A program made the translations under genes and the position numbers. A stretch of 26,517 nucleotides of DNA from Pinguiococcus pyrenoidosus. Taxonomy: Eukaryota > Sar > Pinguiophyceae > Pinguiochrysidales > Pinguiochrysidaceae. This document shows positions 10,739 through 19,330 of the stretch, piece after piece. Every line of letters starts with the position of its first letter. Positions within the stretch are counted from its first letter, which is position 1. The notes under the pieces are model-generated. The model was not told the origin of the DNA, made no database searches, and saw only the letters and a program-made list of their open reading frames with translations. The DNA is taken from positions 1,137-27,653 of the forward strand of contig JAAMXY010004287.1 of the NCBI GenBank assembly GCA_019677205.1, given 5' to 3'.

Positions 10739-11207
10739 CTACTGCGTTTCGCGCTCAAGCCTCATGGACTTAGAGCGAAAGCTGCGGCGCTTCCCGCTCC
10801 CTCTCTGGGTGGCTCGTCCGGCATATGTCCGTCGGGAACGCGATCCGGAAGGCAGCACTGGACGGCTTGGTTGTTGGAGGGGACGACTTCCTTCGGGACG
10901 TGGCATGGTGCAAGGACGATCAGCAGCAGTTGTACTTTCCGGAGGCCAAGCAACTTACCGATACGCCGACGACCTGGCCCCATGTCAAACGACTTGTCTC
11001 GGAGCGCAAAGGTTTCTTCTGCCTGCCGCTTGGCGGCTGCCTGGAGGCGCATCCGAGCCCGAATGGCTCTAAGGAAGAGGCCAATTCCGTCAAAAGTCAG
11101 TTCCACACGAAAGCTTGTTCCGCAAGAAGTCGAGTTGTGCGGGAAGTCAAGCCAGGGCAAAGCGACGGCTCGAGGCGGAGTCGCCATTGAAATACTTTGA
11201 CTGTTGG

Positions 11208-11263
<56 letters not shown>

Positions 11264-12266
11264 CGGCAGTTGCCTGTGGCGTACCTTTGAGCAGCTCGAC
11301 GCAGCCTTTCCTGACCCAAAGCCCATGCCCGGAACGCTCTTTGTATCCGCTTCGCACTCCGTGTCCGAATGTCGGACACCTGCTTTGCGCGTCGGACTTC
11401 TGCCGCTCGTCGCAAGCTCTCCAGTTCTCCCTTGGCTTCCCGTTGAAGAATGTGGTAGTACAGGAGTCTGACGAAGGCTCTCGCTGTGCTGCCATGCTTC
11501 GCGATGAGCCTTCGAGCCCGAAGTATCCGTTTGGCCTCGTCCATGTCCCGCACGCCGCGCATCTCGATCAGCATTGCGCCGGCGGCTTGCTCGTGAATCA
11601 GTGCGAGTCTTCCCCCAGCCTGTTCCCGAGTCGAGGAGATCTTGTCAGCATCTTTCACACGACGCAAGGCTCGACGTTCTTGTCGTGACCTTCTGTCGGT
11701 CTCTGTGGTGTTTCCACGCGCCCTGAATCGCCTTTGCGGCGTGGTGTCGCTGCTTCGCGACGGCCCGTCTGCGAAGACGCCGCTCTGCCCGTTGCTGTTC
11801 CTTTGCGGCCTGGAGAAGCTGATTCTGCTTCTCGAGCCTAGCAGGCGGGACCGTTCTACCATCAGAGGCCGAGCTCCACGACGGATAGCATTGATTTCCC
11901 GTGGAGTAGGTACCTGCGCAGCCGTGCTCGGGTTTTCTCCTTGATGCGCTCCTTCAGCTGCTGACTCTCGATGCCCGTGTTCCGATACATTACTCCCAGG
12001 AAGGACGCCGTGAAGCCATCTCGGCGAGGGTGAAGTCGGGGCAGAGTCAGACCCCCACTCGCTACGGCTCGCAGGGAATAGCTCTGAGAAGAAGTGGTAT
12101 ACGTCGCCCGCCTCGGGTCAAAGGCTTCCGGGGTGGCCGTTCGGCCGAGAGGCGCCGGCGAGAAGAAGCCGCGCACAGGCGCAGCATCGAAGTCTGCAGG
12201 CAGCACCACCGGCGGGTCATAGCTGCTCAGGTAGACTGCGCTGCCGTTGTTGAGCGCTTGGAACAT
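10739..12266 (-). CDS. IQ-motif coiled-coil protein
   Basis: Five exons on the minus strand (12266-11914, 11837-11690, 11619-11285, 11068-10959, 10890-10739) give 365 residues, and the exon sum is divisible by three. The introns are 76, 70, 216 and 68 bp. The N-terminal third (MFQALNNGSAVYLSSYDPP) has no known domain. A charged coiled coil follows (LKERIKEKTRARLRR joined to LEKQNQLLQAAKEQQ). Two IQ-type calmodulin-binding motifs are visible: AAKAIQGAWKHHRDRQK and SAKRIQRAFRAWALGQERLR. A helix AIRARMRLQAAAKRQAEE and a basic tail follow. Proteins of this look are common in cilia and the cytoskeleton; that is inference. The acceptors at 11619 and 11068 and the whole last exon are best guesses. 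An unspliced alternative would end at 10762. Confidence 0.7.
11209..11262 (+). repeat. (GAT)18 microsatellite in an intron
   Basis: Eighteen perfect GAT units (ATC on the minus strand) lie inside the 216-bp fourth intron (11284-11069) of the IQ-motif gene. Removing the intron avoids a poly-Ile run in the protein and joins the two helical exons in frame. Perfect repeats of this length are usually length-variable. Confidence 0.9.
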
Positions 12267-12636
12267 CTTGCTCCGCTAACTAGTCCAGTGGCATCCTATC
12301 GCCTCGCACCGGTCGCGTCCAAGCCTACTTCCACCTTCCCAGAGATCTCCCAAGCATGCCCAGCACAGCTTGTCACAAAATGCAAGCGGCCGATCCCCGT
12401 CGTTGCCGCAAGGCGAGGAGAGAGTCCATTTAGTCCTTTGCCTCTTCGGCGTTTTGGTCCGCTGCGGACTACCAGAAAGTCCGGCCGGACCAATCTTCCC
12501 GCCTGATCTTCATTATCGATATATATATACTCAAGATCGATCTGGTGCTTTTGCACGGTTTCTGTGCGCCCGCCTGTACGTCCTGGTACGCACGTGACGC
12601 CGGACGCATGTTCCAACGACGCCGCAGTTGAGCACC
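12267..12636. promoter_or_regulatory. Divergent promoter region with CCAAT and TATA-like sites
   Basis: This spacer lies between the starts of the IQ-motif gene (minus) and the rhomboid-like gene (plus). A CCAAT sequence occurs at 12490-12494, and an alternating A/T run lies at 12519-12529, about 107 bp before the plus-strand ATG. The spacing is reasonable for a core promoter, but no element is proven. No gene is visible. Confidence 0.35.
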
Positions 12637-13824
12637 ATGCGCTTCTGGCTGGCATTCGCGGCCCTGGCCCTGGCCTTTGGCCCACAGGAGGGCCGCTGCT
12701 TGATGATGGCGCCCCGCAGAGGCCTTGTGAGCACAGCTCGGCTGCAACCGGCTCGGCATGTCCGTTGCCGCATCCAGATGCAGCGGGAGGGTGAAGAGAA
12801 CGGCAGCGGTCAGATCTTACCTCCCCCGGCGACGCGAATTCTCCTGAGCTCCAAGTTGCTGGTGTTCCTGATGCAAGGCTGGACGGTCTACAGTCGGACG
12901 GGGTGAGGGGCCTTGGTGCAAATTGGCATACGTTTCGAAGTTGACTCTGCCTGCGGAACGAAGCCCTGGCGTCGTCTGGACTGGCGCCACACTAAGCTTT
13001 GTGCCGCTTATTTCCGCGCTTGCAGGGGCTTTCAAGCATTGCTGAGTCCGGCCGCAATGCTGAAGGGGGACGTGCGGGCTCTGGCGATGCATCCCTTGAC
13101 CTCGTGGCTGCTGCAGGCCTCGGCCTGGCATCTGGTCTTGGATCTCTTCCTGTTGGACTGGGCAGGCACCAAGGTGGAGAAGTTTGCTGGCACGCAGATG
13201 ACCCTGCTGCTCCTCTTCGTGAGCGTGGCGGTGACAGGCACGGTTGCTCCGGCCATGGTGGGGGCGACCGTGCACGGCGTGGACCTCGGCAAGTTCGCGT
13301 CGACGGCTATGGTGGACCGGCGCTTCCCCTTCGGTATTGGCGTGACGTCGCTCATGTCCACCTTCCTGGGCTTCCTCACGAAGGTGAACGCGTCCGCCAG
13401 CGGCGGCTTCGTGAAGGGCATCCAGCCCTTGCTCTTCTGGTACGCCGCTGTCGCGGGGAGCGCCGTCTGGGCGGGTGCCGCCACGGGATTGGCGGTGGGA
13501 GCTCGCGGCCAAGTAGGTAGCATCACTGCGAGGGTCTCAATCTTCACACTCCTGAGCGGCGCCATCGTGGCCTGGCTCTGCGCTCCCCGCTACGAGAACA
13601 AAGCCTGGCGCCAAAACATGTACAAGAGTCGCACGAAGGGCAGGTTGCCCATGATTCTGATCTGGCTTCTCTGCCTCTGCGTGCCGGGCACGCTGGACTT
13701 CTGGGCCGCCGGCTTCCGAGTGTTTCTCCTGTCCATTGGCAATCTGTTGGCGGTGGCCTCGGACAAGGCGGGAAGCGCTGCCGCCAGCTTGGCGGGAAGC
13801 GTCGTGAATCGTCTGGCCGGCTAG
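12637..13824 (+). CDS. Rhomboid-like multi-pass membrane protein, probably plastid-targeted
   Basis: Two exons (12637-12902 and 13026-13824) flank a 123-bp phase-2 intron and give 354 residues. The N-terminus MRFWLAFAALALAFG is a typical signal peptide. It is followed by an Arg-rich, acid-poor stretch (MAPRRGLVSTARLQPARHVR) that resembles a transit peptide, the two-part signal used for secondary plastids. The splice gives YSRTGGFQALLSPAAM in frame. The segment HPLTSWLLQASAWHLVLDLFLLDWAGTKVEKFAGT follows the rhomboid pattern (TS.l.ha.w.Hl..N...l...G..vE). In my alignment GVTS replaces the catalytic GxSG motif, putting Thr at the Ser position, and no His is found in the later helix. It is therefore probably not a protease. 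About six hydrophobic helices are visible. An unrelated membrane protein is possible. Confidence 0.65.
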
Positions 13825-13948
13825 AAGGCAAGGCACAGAGGAAGTGGACGTTCCATTCCGCTTTCACAGAGGCACACTCGACATCGACGCAGACCTGGAT
13901 GCGATCTATGAGTCTCGCATCCCGCATCCTCTCGTGGAACGGTCTGGA

Positions 13949-14943
13949 CTACAGCATCCGGGAGAACAGATCGGTGAAGAAGATCGTGCACGCAACGGGA
14001 ATGCTGACGGCAACAATGTTCTTCGTGAGACCCCTAGATTATGGATTGCATGACCTCGACGGCGTCAGCCGGGACTGGACCACACCAAGATCTTCTCTTC
14101 GCAGGCGCGGCGGTCTTACCGGGTGGCGAACTGGGGCTCCTCTTTTCCTAGTCTCCTGACGACAGCAACGAGCGATTGGTTCGTCTTGAACATCTCGTTG
14201 CGAATCACATCGAAGGGATTCGTGATCACCGCGCCCGCCACCCCCGCAATCACCGCCTTGACGGCCGAGCGCTGCAGATCGCCCTGCCGCGTGCCATCGC
14301 TCGGGGGCAGCTTGTCCTCCAGGTAGTCCTTGGTGAGAATGGCGCAGCAGTACTTCGGCACCGTCTTCATGATGCCGGCGGAGGTGCCATGCCAGAGCGC
14401 AGCCACGCCGTGCCTCCGGCAGATGTCCCGGATGACGCTCCAGGTACTCGGGTGGTTCGCCTGCGATGCAAAGACGTCCGCGGGCAGCACGTCAGTTGCG
14501 CGACGACTTCGAATCTGCTGCGCCGCTGGGCCCGAAAGCCTCACCGATGGGTCCTGGAGGGTGATGCTGGCGCGGATGATTGGCTGGTTGCAGATCTGCA
14601 CGAAGGTGCTCGTGATCAGCGGCGGCACCGCGGAGGCGAGCAGGTCGTGCACGTGGGTCTCCTTGAGGCGCTGCCGTCCCCAGTCCGAGCCAAAGAAGAT
14701 GGCAGCCCGCGCCCAGGTCATGCCGAAGACCACCACTCCCACGCCTTTGTAGGGCGGCTTGAGGGCCTCGATGTACAGCTGCAAGGCGCCATTGCCCCGG
14801 GCTTTGACGCGGAAGCCGCTCTGGCCGATGGCAGAGGCCTTCCACAGCGGAAAGTTGATCACCGCCGCCACCGAGCTGGCCAAAAAGTACGGCAGCGGCC
14901 GCTTCCGGCTACCTGGAGATGTGGCCATGGGAGAGGCGCGCAT
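13949..14943 (-). CDS. Mitochondrial carrier family transporter, divergent
   Basis: Two exons on the minus strand, 14943-14120 and 14033-13949, flank an 86-bp phase-2 intron with donor gtaag. The product is 302 residues, the usual carrier length. The downstream exon supplies GLTKNIVAVSIPVACTIFFT, which reads as the expected sixth helix, so splicing is well supported. Three repeat motifs are recognisable: NFPLWKAS, NQPIIRAS and NPFDVIR. Only the third keeps the classic PxDxx[KR] signature; the first two are degenerate. Carriers move small metabolites across the inner mitochondrial membrane. The substrate cannot be read from this sequence, and location in another organelle is possible. ATG 14943 is the first Met in the frame; ATG 14928 is an alternative start. 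The 3' end lies 124 bp from that of the rhomboid-like gene. Confidence 0.85.
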
Positions 14944-15655
14944 CGGGGACGGAAGTCGGCCTGGAAGGCCGACTTCCTCGCTCACGTCTCTCGCCCCCGC
15001 TCCCGCGCGCTCTCTTCGTCCTATTCTACGCTGGTACGGCGGTGTTGGCGGAAGAGGAGATCGTTGATTGGTGCATGTGGCAGATTCTTCGACAGCAGAT
15101 CATGACAGTTTCAAAATAAGTTGTTCTTCCCAACCAATCCACTCTCCCCTTGCGCCAGCTTGTGGGTGAAATTCGAAGACTTACTCGCCAAGCCCATAGC
15201 AAGACGGAATCCAAGCCGCGCACGCAGGCCAATCATGAGCTGTTCTAGAAACCTCGATATCGTTCCCCGTCGTTATCCCGCCAGCGTATGCCCTGACAAG
15301 CAGAGTCTGTGCAGATCTCTCCAATCCCATCCGACGAACCAAAGCGCTTCCATCTCCCGTATTCGCGACCCGGCGCCGCGCCAGTCTTCCGCCGTCTCTC
15401 CGTCCGTTCCTGCGCCGGAGCGCTCGTTCGTCCGCGCGAGCAGGTCAAAGTTTACGCGCATCGGCCCCAGAGCGATCTCTGGCCTCTTCCGGCGCGCGCG
15501 AGCACATCTTCGATTCCGGGCGCGCGCTCGCGGCGGTTCTGCCCCTCACTTCCTCTCCCAGTACAAAGCGGAGCTGTCAGCCTTCGCAGCGAGCTCTCGC
15601 CGCCCGCATCCTCGTCGGCCAGCCCGGAAAGCTCCTCGATACCGCTCTGCGCGAG
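14944..15655. promoter_or_regulatory. Divergent intergenic region
   Basis: This spacer lies between the start of the carrier gene (minus) and the HECT ligase gene (plus), and it must hold both promoters and 5' UTRs. Long open frames exist on both strands, but they are Arg/Ser/Pro-rich and lack domain content, so I regard them as chance. A CCAAT occurs near 15134. Confidence 0.4.
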
Positions 15656-18600
15656 ATGGGAAACGAAAATTCCAGAGGAAGCACCAGCGCGTCGCAGTTC
15701 GCCGGCTCCTCGACGACACGGTACGAAGGACGGGACCCCGCTGGAAGGCCAACGGAGCCCGAGCGATGCGCCTGGGGTCTGCGGAAGCTGCGCTCTCCGG
15801 CATCCGCCGGGAATGGAAGCCTCCGTGGAGCGCAGACTGGCGTGCGTTCCGCGGCCGGTGGTGTGAAAGCCGAAGAAAGTCCAAAGGAAGCTCCGCGCCA
15901 CGACGCAGAACGTCGAAGAACCGAAGAGAAGGCCGGCTGCACGACCGCACGGAAGATCGGCGTCTGAATCCATGCTTGCGAAGGGGGCCATCACAACGAA
16001 GCTGGCGTGTGACTTCGCAGACATGGGTGGCCAGTCGAAGGCCTGAAGAGGTCCAAGGAGTTCTGGGCTGACCCTCGCTGTCCTGGAAACGCAGGCGTAC
16101 GTACATCTCTACGCAGCGGGGCCAGGGCCACTCGGCACCAGGAGCATATCGCCAGCCGCCAACCGCCAGTAGGTAAGCCGAAGCTAGGAGATTCTGGACG
16201 GGAAGTGGCGGAAGCTTACCTTGCGGACGGGGTTGGGAGCGGGACCGCGGACGGAGACTGGCCTCCGCGCCCTGTTCGAACCATGGAGTGGGTCGGCGCG
16301 GCAGCCGGTCGTTGGCATGGATACTTGGCTGAAATAGTCTCTCTTTCCCGCGTGTCTCAGGGGGGGCAACACCCGATACGTGACCGTTCGCGTGCCCCCG
16401 GGCGTCCGACCTGGCTCTGTGTTCAGCATCAACGCCGAGTAAGTTGCCTGTCGCATTTGAGCTCGAATCTTCGAATCGATTGCGTGCCAGGTCCTCATCT
16501 TCTGTCCCTGCTCTAGTGGCACGAGATACAACGTGACATGTCCCCCCAACACCCGGCCAGGAGAGGTGAGCCGCCGCCGTCGCGTGCCTCAGTTGGTTCC
16601 TTCTGCCCGTTTCTCTTGTCTTGTCTTCGCTTCCGTCTCACTGTCATATCTATGATACGTTTCCCACAAACTGATGATGGTTGCTCCTTTTGCCGCTCCC
16701 GAAAAGACCGTCCGGGTCGAGCTCCGCCGCACGACCAGGGCTCCAGGGAACTCGCAGCAGGACTTCTACGTGACCGTCCCCGACGGTGTCCGCCCCGGAG
16801 AGCAGTTCCCCGTCATGGCCCGGGGCCATCAAGTCATGGTCACTTGCCCGCCGGGCGTGCGCCCTGGCACGCAAGTGCGGATTACGATTCCGCGGCAGCG
16901 GACCACGCCGTCGCAGACCCCGCAGCGCCAGACCGTCGTGAACACCGGAGGAGGGAACACCGGCTCCACGTCCTCTTCAGGTTTCACCATGTTTGAGGTG
17001 GTTGTTCCGCCCGGAATCCATCCTGGCCAAGCCTTCATGCTGATGGCCAACAACCAGCGCGTGATGGTCACCTGCCCACAAGGTACGGTGGCAAGAGCCG
17101 TCTGTCTTCTCCACGTTCTTCTCCCCGCCCAATGGAAGGAGACCGGTACGCCTTCTCACTTAAACCGTCCGCAGGTGCTGGGCCGGGTTCGCGGGTTCGC
17201 TTCCAGCTGCCGAATGCGGACGAAGGGAATGGCACCACGCGCGTGATTACGATGAAATACAGCAAAGGCGGATGGATGCGCAGCCTCGACACCTCGACAT
17301 TGAGTTTCATGTGGGTCCGCCAGAAGGCCAACGACACGTCCGAACTCGCGGAGGAGAACGAGGACACGAAGCAGGAGCAAGCAAATGCGCAGAACATCGA
17401 CGTCGACGAGCTCGCTTTCGTCCGCCTCTTCAAAGGTGCGTAGCAGGCTGGAGTTTGAGTCAAAGATGGAGCTGAAGCTGAAGCTGGAGCTGGAGCTGGA
17501 GCCGGAGCTGAAGCTGGAGCTGGAGCTGGAGCCGGAGTTCAAGATGGTTGGAGGGCCTGCTTCTTACTTTGTTTTTATACCTCCCGCAGGCGACTCGGAG
17601 ACGAAGGCCAAGGACCTTGATCTGAGCATGGTGCCGGCCGAGGAGGCGAGGCAGTCGGGAGAGGTGCCTAAGACCATGATCAATTTCCAGGATCTGTCAC
17701 GCGCGGCGGACATGAAGTTCCCCGACAAGGTGACCTGGTTCCAAGATGTGATCCGGGGCGTCCGCGTGCCTTGGGAGGAAGGACACATGCAGATTCGGGT
17801 GCGACGCTCCGATCTCCTGCACGACGCGCAGGTACGCTGCCGCAAGGGGGAGACACAGAGAGCGAGCAAGACTGCGCTCAAGAGCGTAGAGAGCGTAGAG
17901 AGCGCAGAGAGCGTAGAAAATGCAATGCACTGACGCTCCGCGTATCCGCAGGAAGCCTACCTGGCGATGGACGCAGAGGAGTTCAAGAAGTACTTTCGCT
18001 TCGAGTTCATTGGTGAACCTGCTATCGACGCAGGAGGCGTTGCGCGTGAATTCTACGAGCTGGTGTCCAGCCAACTCTTTGACGCCAACAACGGCCTCTT
18101 CATGTCCAGCGCGATCAACCAAACCTGTATGCAAGTGAATCCTGCGTCCGGGCTTGCCAACGAGTCCCACCTGGACTTCTTCCGCTTCGCTGGAAGGTGA
18201 GAGATCACCAAGGCTTCGATCTTCCGCTCAAGGCGCCCCCCTTGGACCTCGGCTAACCAGCGCTTGGTTTCCCTGCGATCTCGTGCAGACTTATGGGGAA
18301 AGCTCTGTTTGATCAGCACTTAGTGAAGGCACACCTCGTGCGACCGCTGTACAAGCACATCCTGGCGTGGCCCGTGAATATCCATGACCTCGAGCACCTC
18401 GACTACGACACCTACACGGGCTTGATAAAGGCGTTGGACCTGGACGACGTCAGCTTGCTCTGCTTAGACTTCACCGTCGAGGAGGAGCGCTTAGGCTCGC
18501 GAGAGACGGTGGAACTCGTGCCCGACGCGGAGAAGGTTGCGCTGACCAACGACAACCTCCGCTTGTTCCTGGAGCGCCAAGTCTGCTACCGCGTCTGCGA

Positions 18601-19179
18601 GCGCGTGAAGCTGCAGCTCGCCGCTCTCCTCCAGGGCTTCTACGACGTCATTCCCGCGAGCCTGCTGAGCGTCTTCGACTTCCAGGAGCTGGAGATTCTC
18701 ATGTGTGGCCTGCCGGAGATCGACATGGATGACTGGAAGGCGCACACGGTCTACGAGGGCCAGTACGAGTCCAAGGGTAAGCGCCGGTCTTCGCAGATTG
18801 GGATGCCGCGACAGTGGCCCGGTCTCACGATTGCTTTCCTGCGTGTCTTTCCTCGGATGCAGGGGCCAATCACAAAGTGATCAAGTGGTTCTGGGAAGTG
18901 GTGGAGGGCGAGTACAACCAGGAGCAGCGAGCGAGATTGCTCCAATTCGTCACGGGCACTAGCGGAGTACCAAGCGCGGGATTTGGGGCCCTTCAGGGAA
19001 ATGATGGCAATATCCGTCTGTTCACCGTGACCAGCTGGCCGTTGGCGCAAGGCATCTTCCCGAGGAGCCACACGTGCTTCAACCGAATCGACCTTCCTCT
19101 GTACACAACGAAAAAGGCCTTGAAGAAGCACCTCACCCTAGCGATATCCATGGAAGCCACTGGCTTTGACATTGAGTAA
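15656..19179 (+). CDS. HECT-type E3 ubiquitin ligase with N-myristoylation motif
   Basis: Nine exons give 706 residues: 15656-15720, 16361-16438, 16517-16565, 16707-17082, 17175-17435, 17590-17831, 17952-18196, 18289-18776 and 18863-19179. All have GT-AG borders and the total is in frame. The N-terminus MGNENSRG fits the MGxxxS myristoylation consensus. Three tandem repeats of about 40 residues (28-64, 84-126, 160-202) share the pattern VPPGVRPGxxF...VTCPPGxRPG. The HECT domain fills the C-terminal half, with motifs FRFEFIGEPAIDAGGVAREFY, RLMGKALFDQHLV and LPLYTTKKALKKHL. The catalytic Cys673 sits in SHTCFNRIDLP (codon at 19075), and the tail MEATGFDIE is typical. The enzyme takes ubiquitin from an E2 onto this Cys and then to a substrate. 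The substrate is unknown; the repeats may bind it. The first intron (640 bp) is unusually long and could hide an exon. Confidence 0.9.
17469..17543 (+). repeat. CTG/GAG hexamer repeat in a HECT gene intron
   Basis: Units of gagctg and aagctg alternate from 17469, with a higher-order block ending in gagccg seen twice (17469-17504 and 17505-17534). The repeat sits inside the 154-bp intron 17436-17589. If the intron were retained, the frame would stop at once (GGT GCG TAG), so the repeat is not coding in this gene. Confidence 0.85.
17883..17921 (+). repeat. GAGCGTAGA short tandem repeat in the next HECT intron
   Basis: A roughly 9-10-bp purine-rich unit (gagcgtaga, with a gagcgcaga variant) is repeated about four times inside the 120-bp intron 17832-17951. 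It is the second simple repeat in two consecutive introns of this gene. Confidence 0.75.
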
Positions 19180-19330
19180 GTCCCCCGGGCTGCAGCGTCG
19201 CGGCTTCTGAGTGCGGTGTGAACATTTATTGCTATGATTAACCGAGAAATCAGCGATTAATTGATAATGACCTAGCTCCTGCGGCGCACAATCCGCCCGC
19301 GTCTTCTGCTCTGGTGGCAGCTCGGAAGTT
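19180..19330. other. Short convergent 3' spacer
   Basis: Only 151 bp separate the stop codons of the HECT ligase and the aminopeptidase. The middle (about 19220-19275) is AT-rich and probably serves the 3' ends of both transcripts. No gene is visible. Confidence 0.45.

Noticed and set aside
11197-11688. Plus-strand poly-Asp protein
   Set aside because: It arises from translating the GAT microsatellite; the flanks are antisense to IQ-motif exons.
13899-14159. Plus-strand frame with hydrophobic content
   Set aside because: The minus strand here encodes the final carrier exon GLTKNIVAVSIPVACTIFFT, and the plus-strand frame is its shadow.
15121-16071. 316-residue plus-strand frame before and across the HECT start
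   Set aside because: It is Arg/Pro/Ser-rich without domains, and it overlaps the HECT first exon in another frame.
17385-17933. Plus-strand protein with Leu-Glu-Lys repeats
   Set aside because: It spans intron repeats and reads the HECT exons in the wrong frame.
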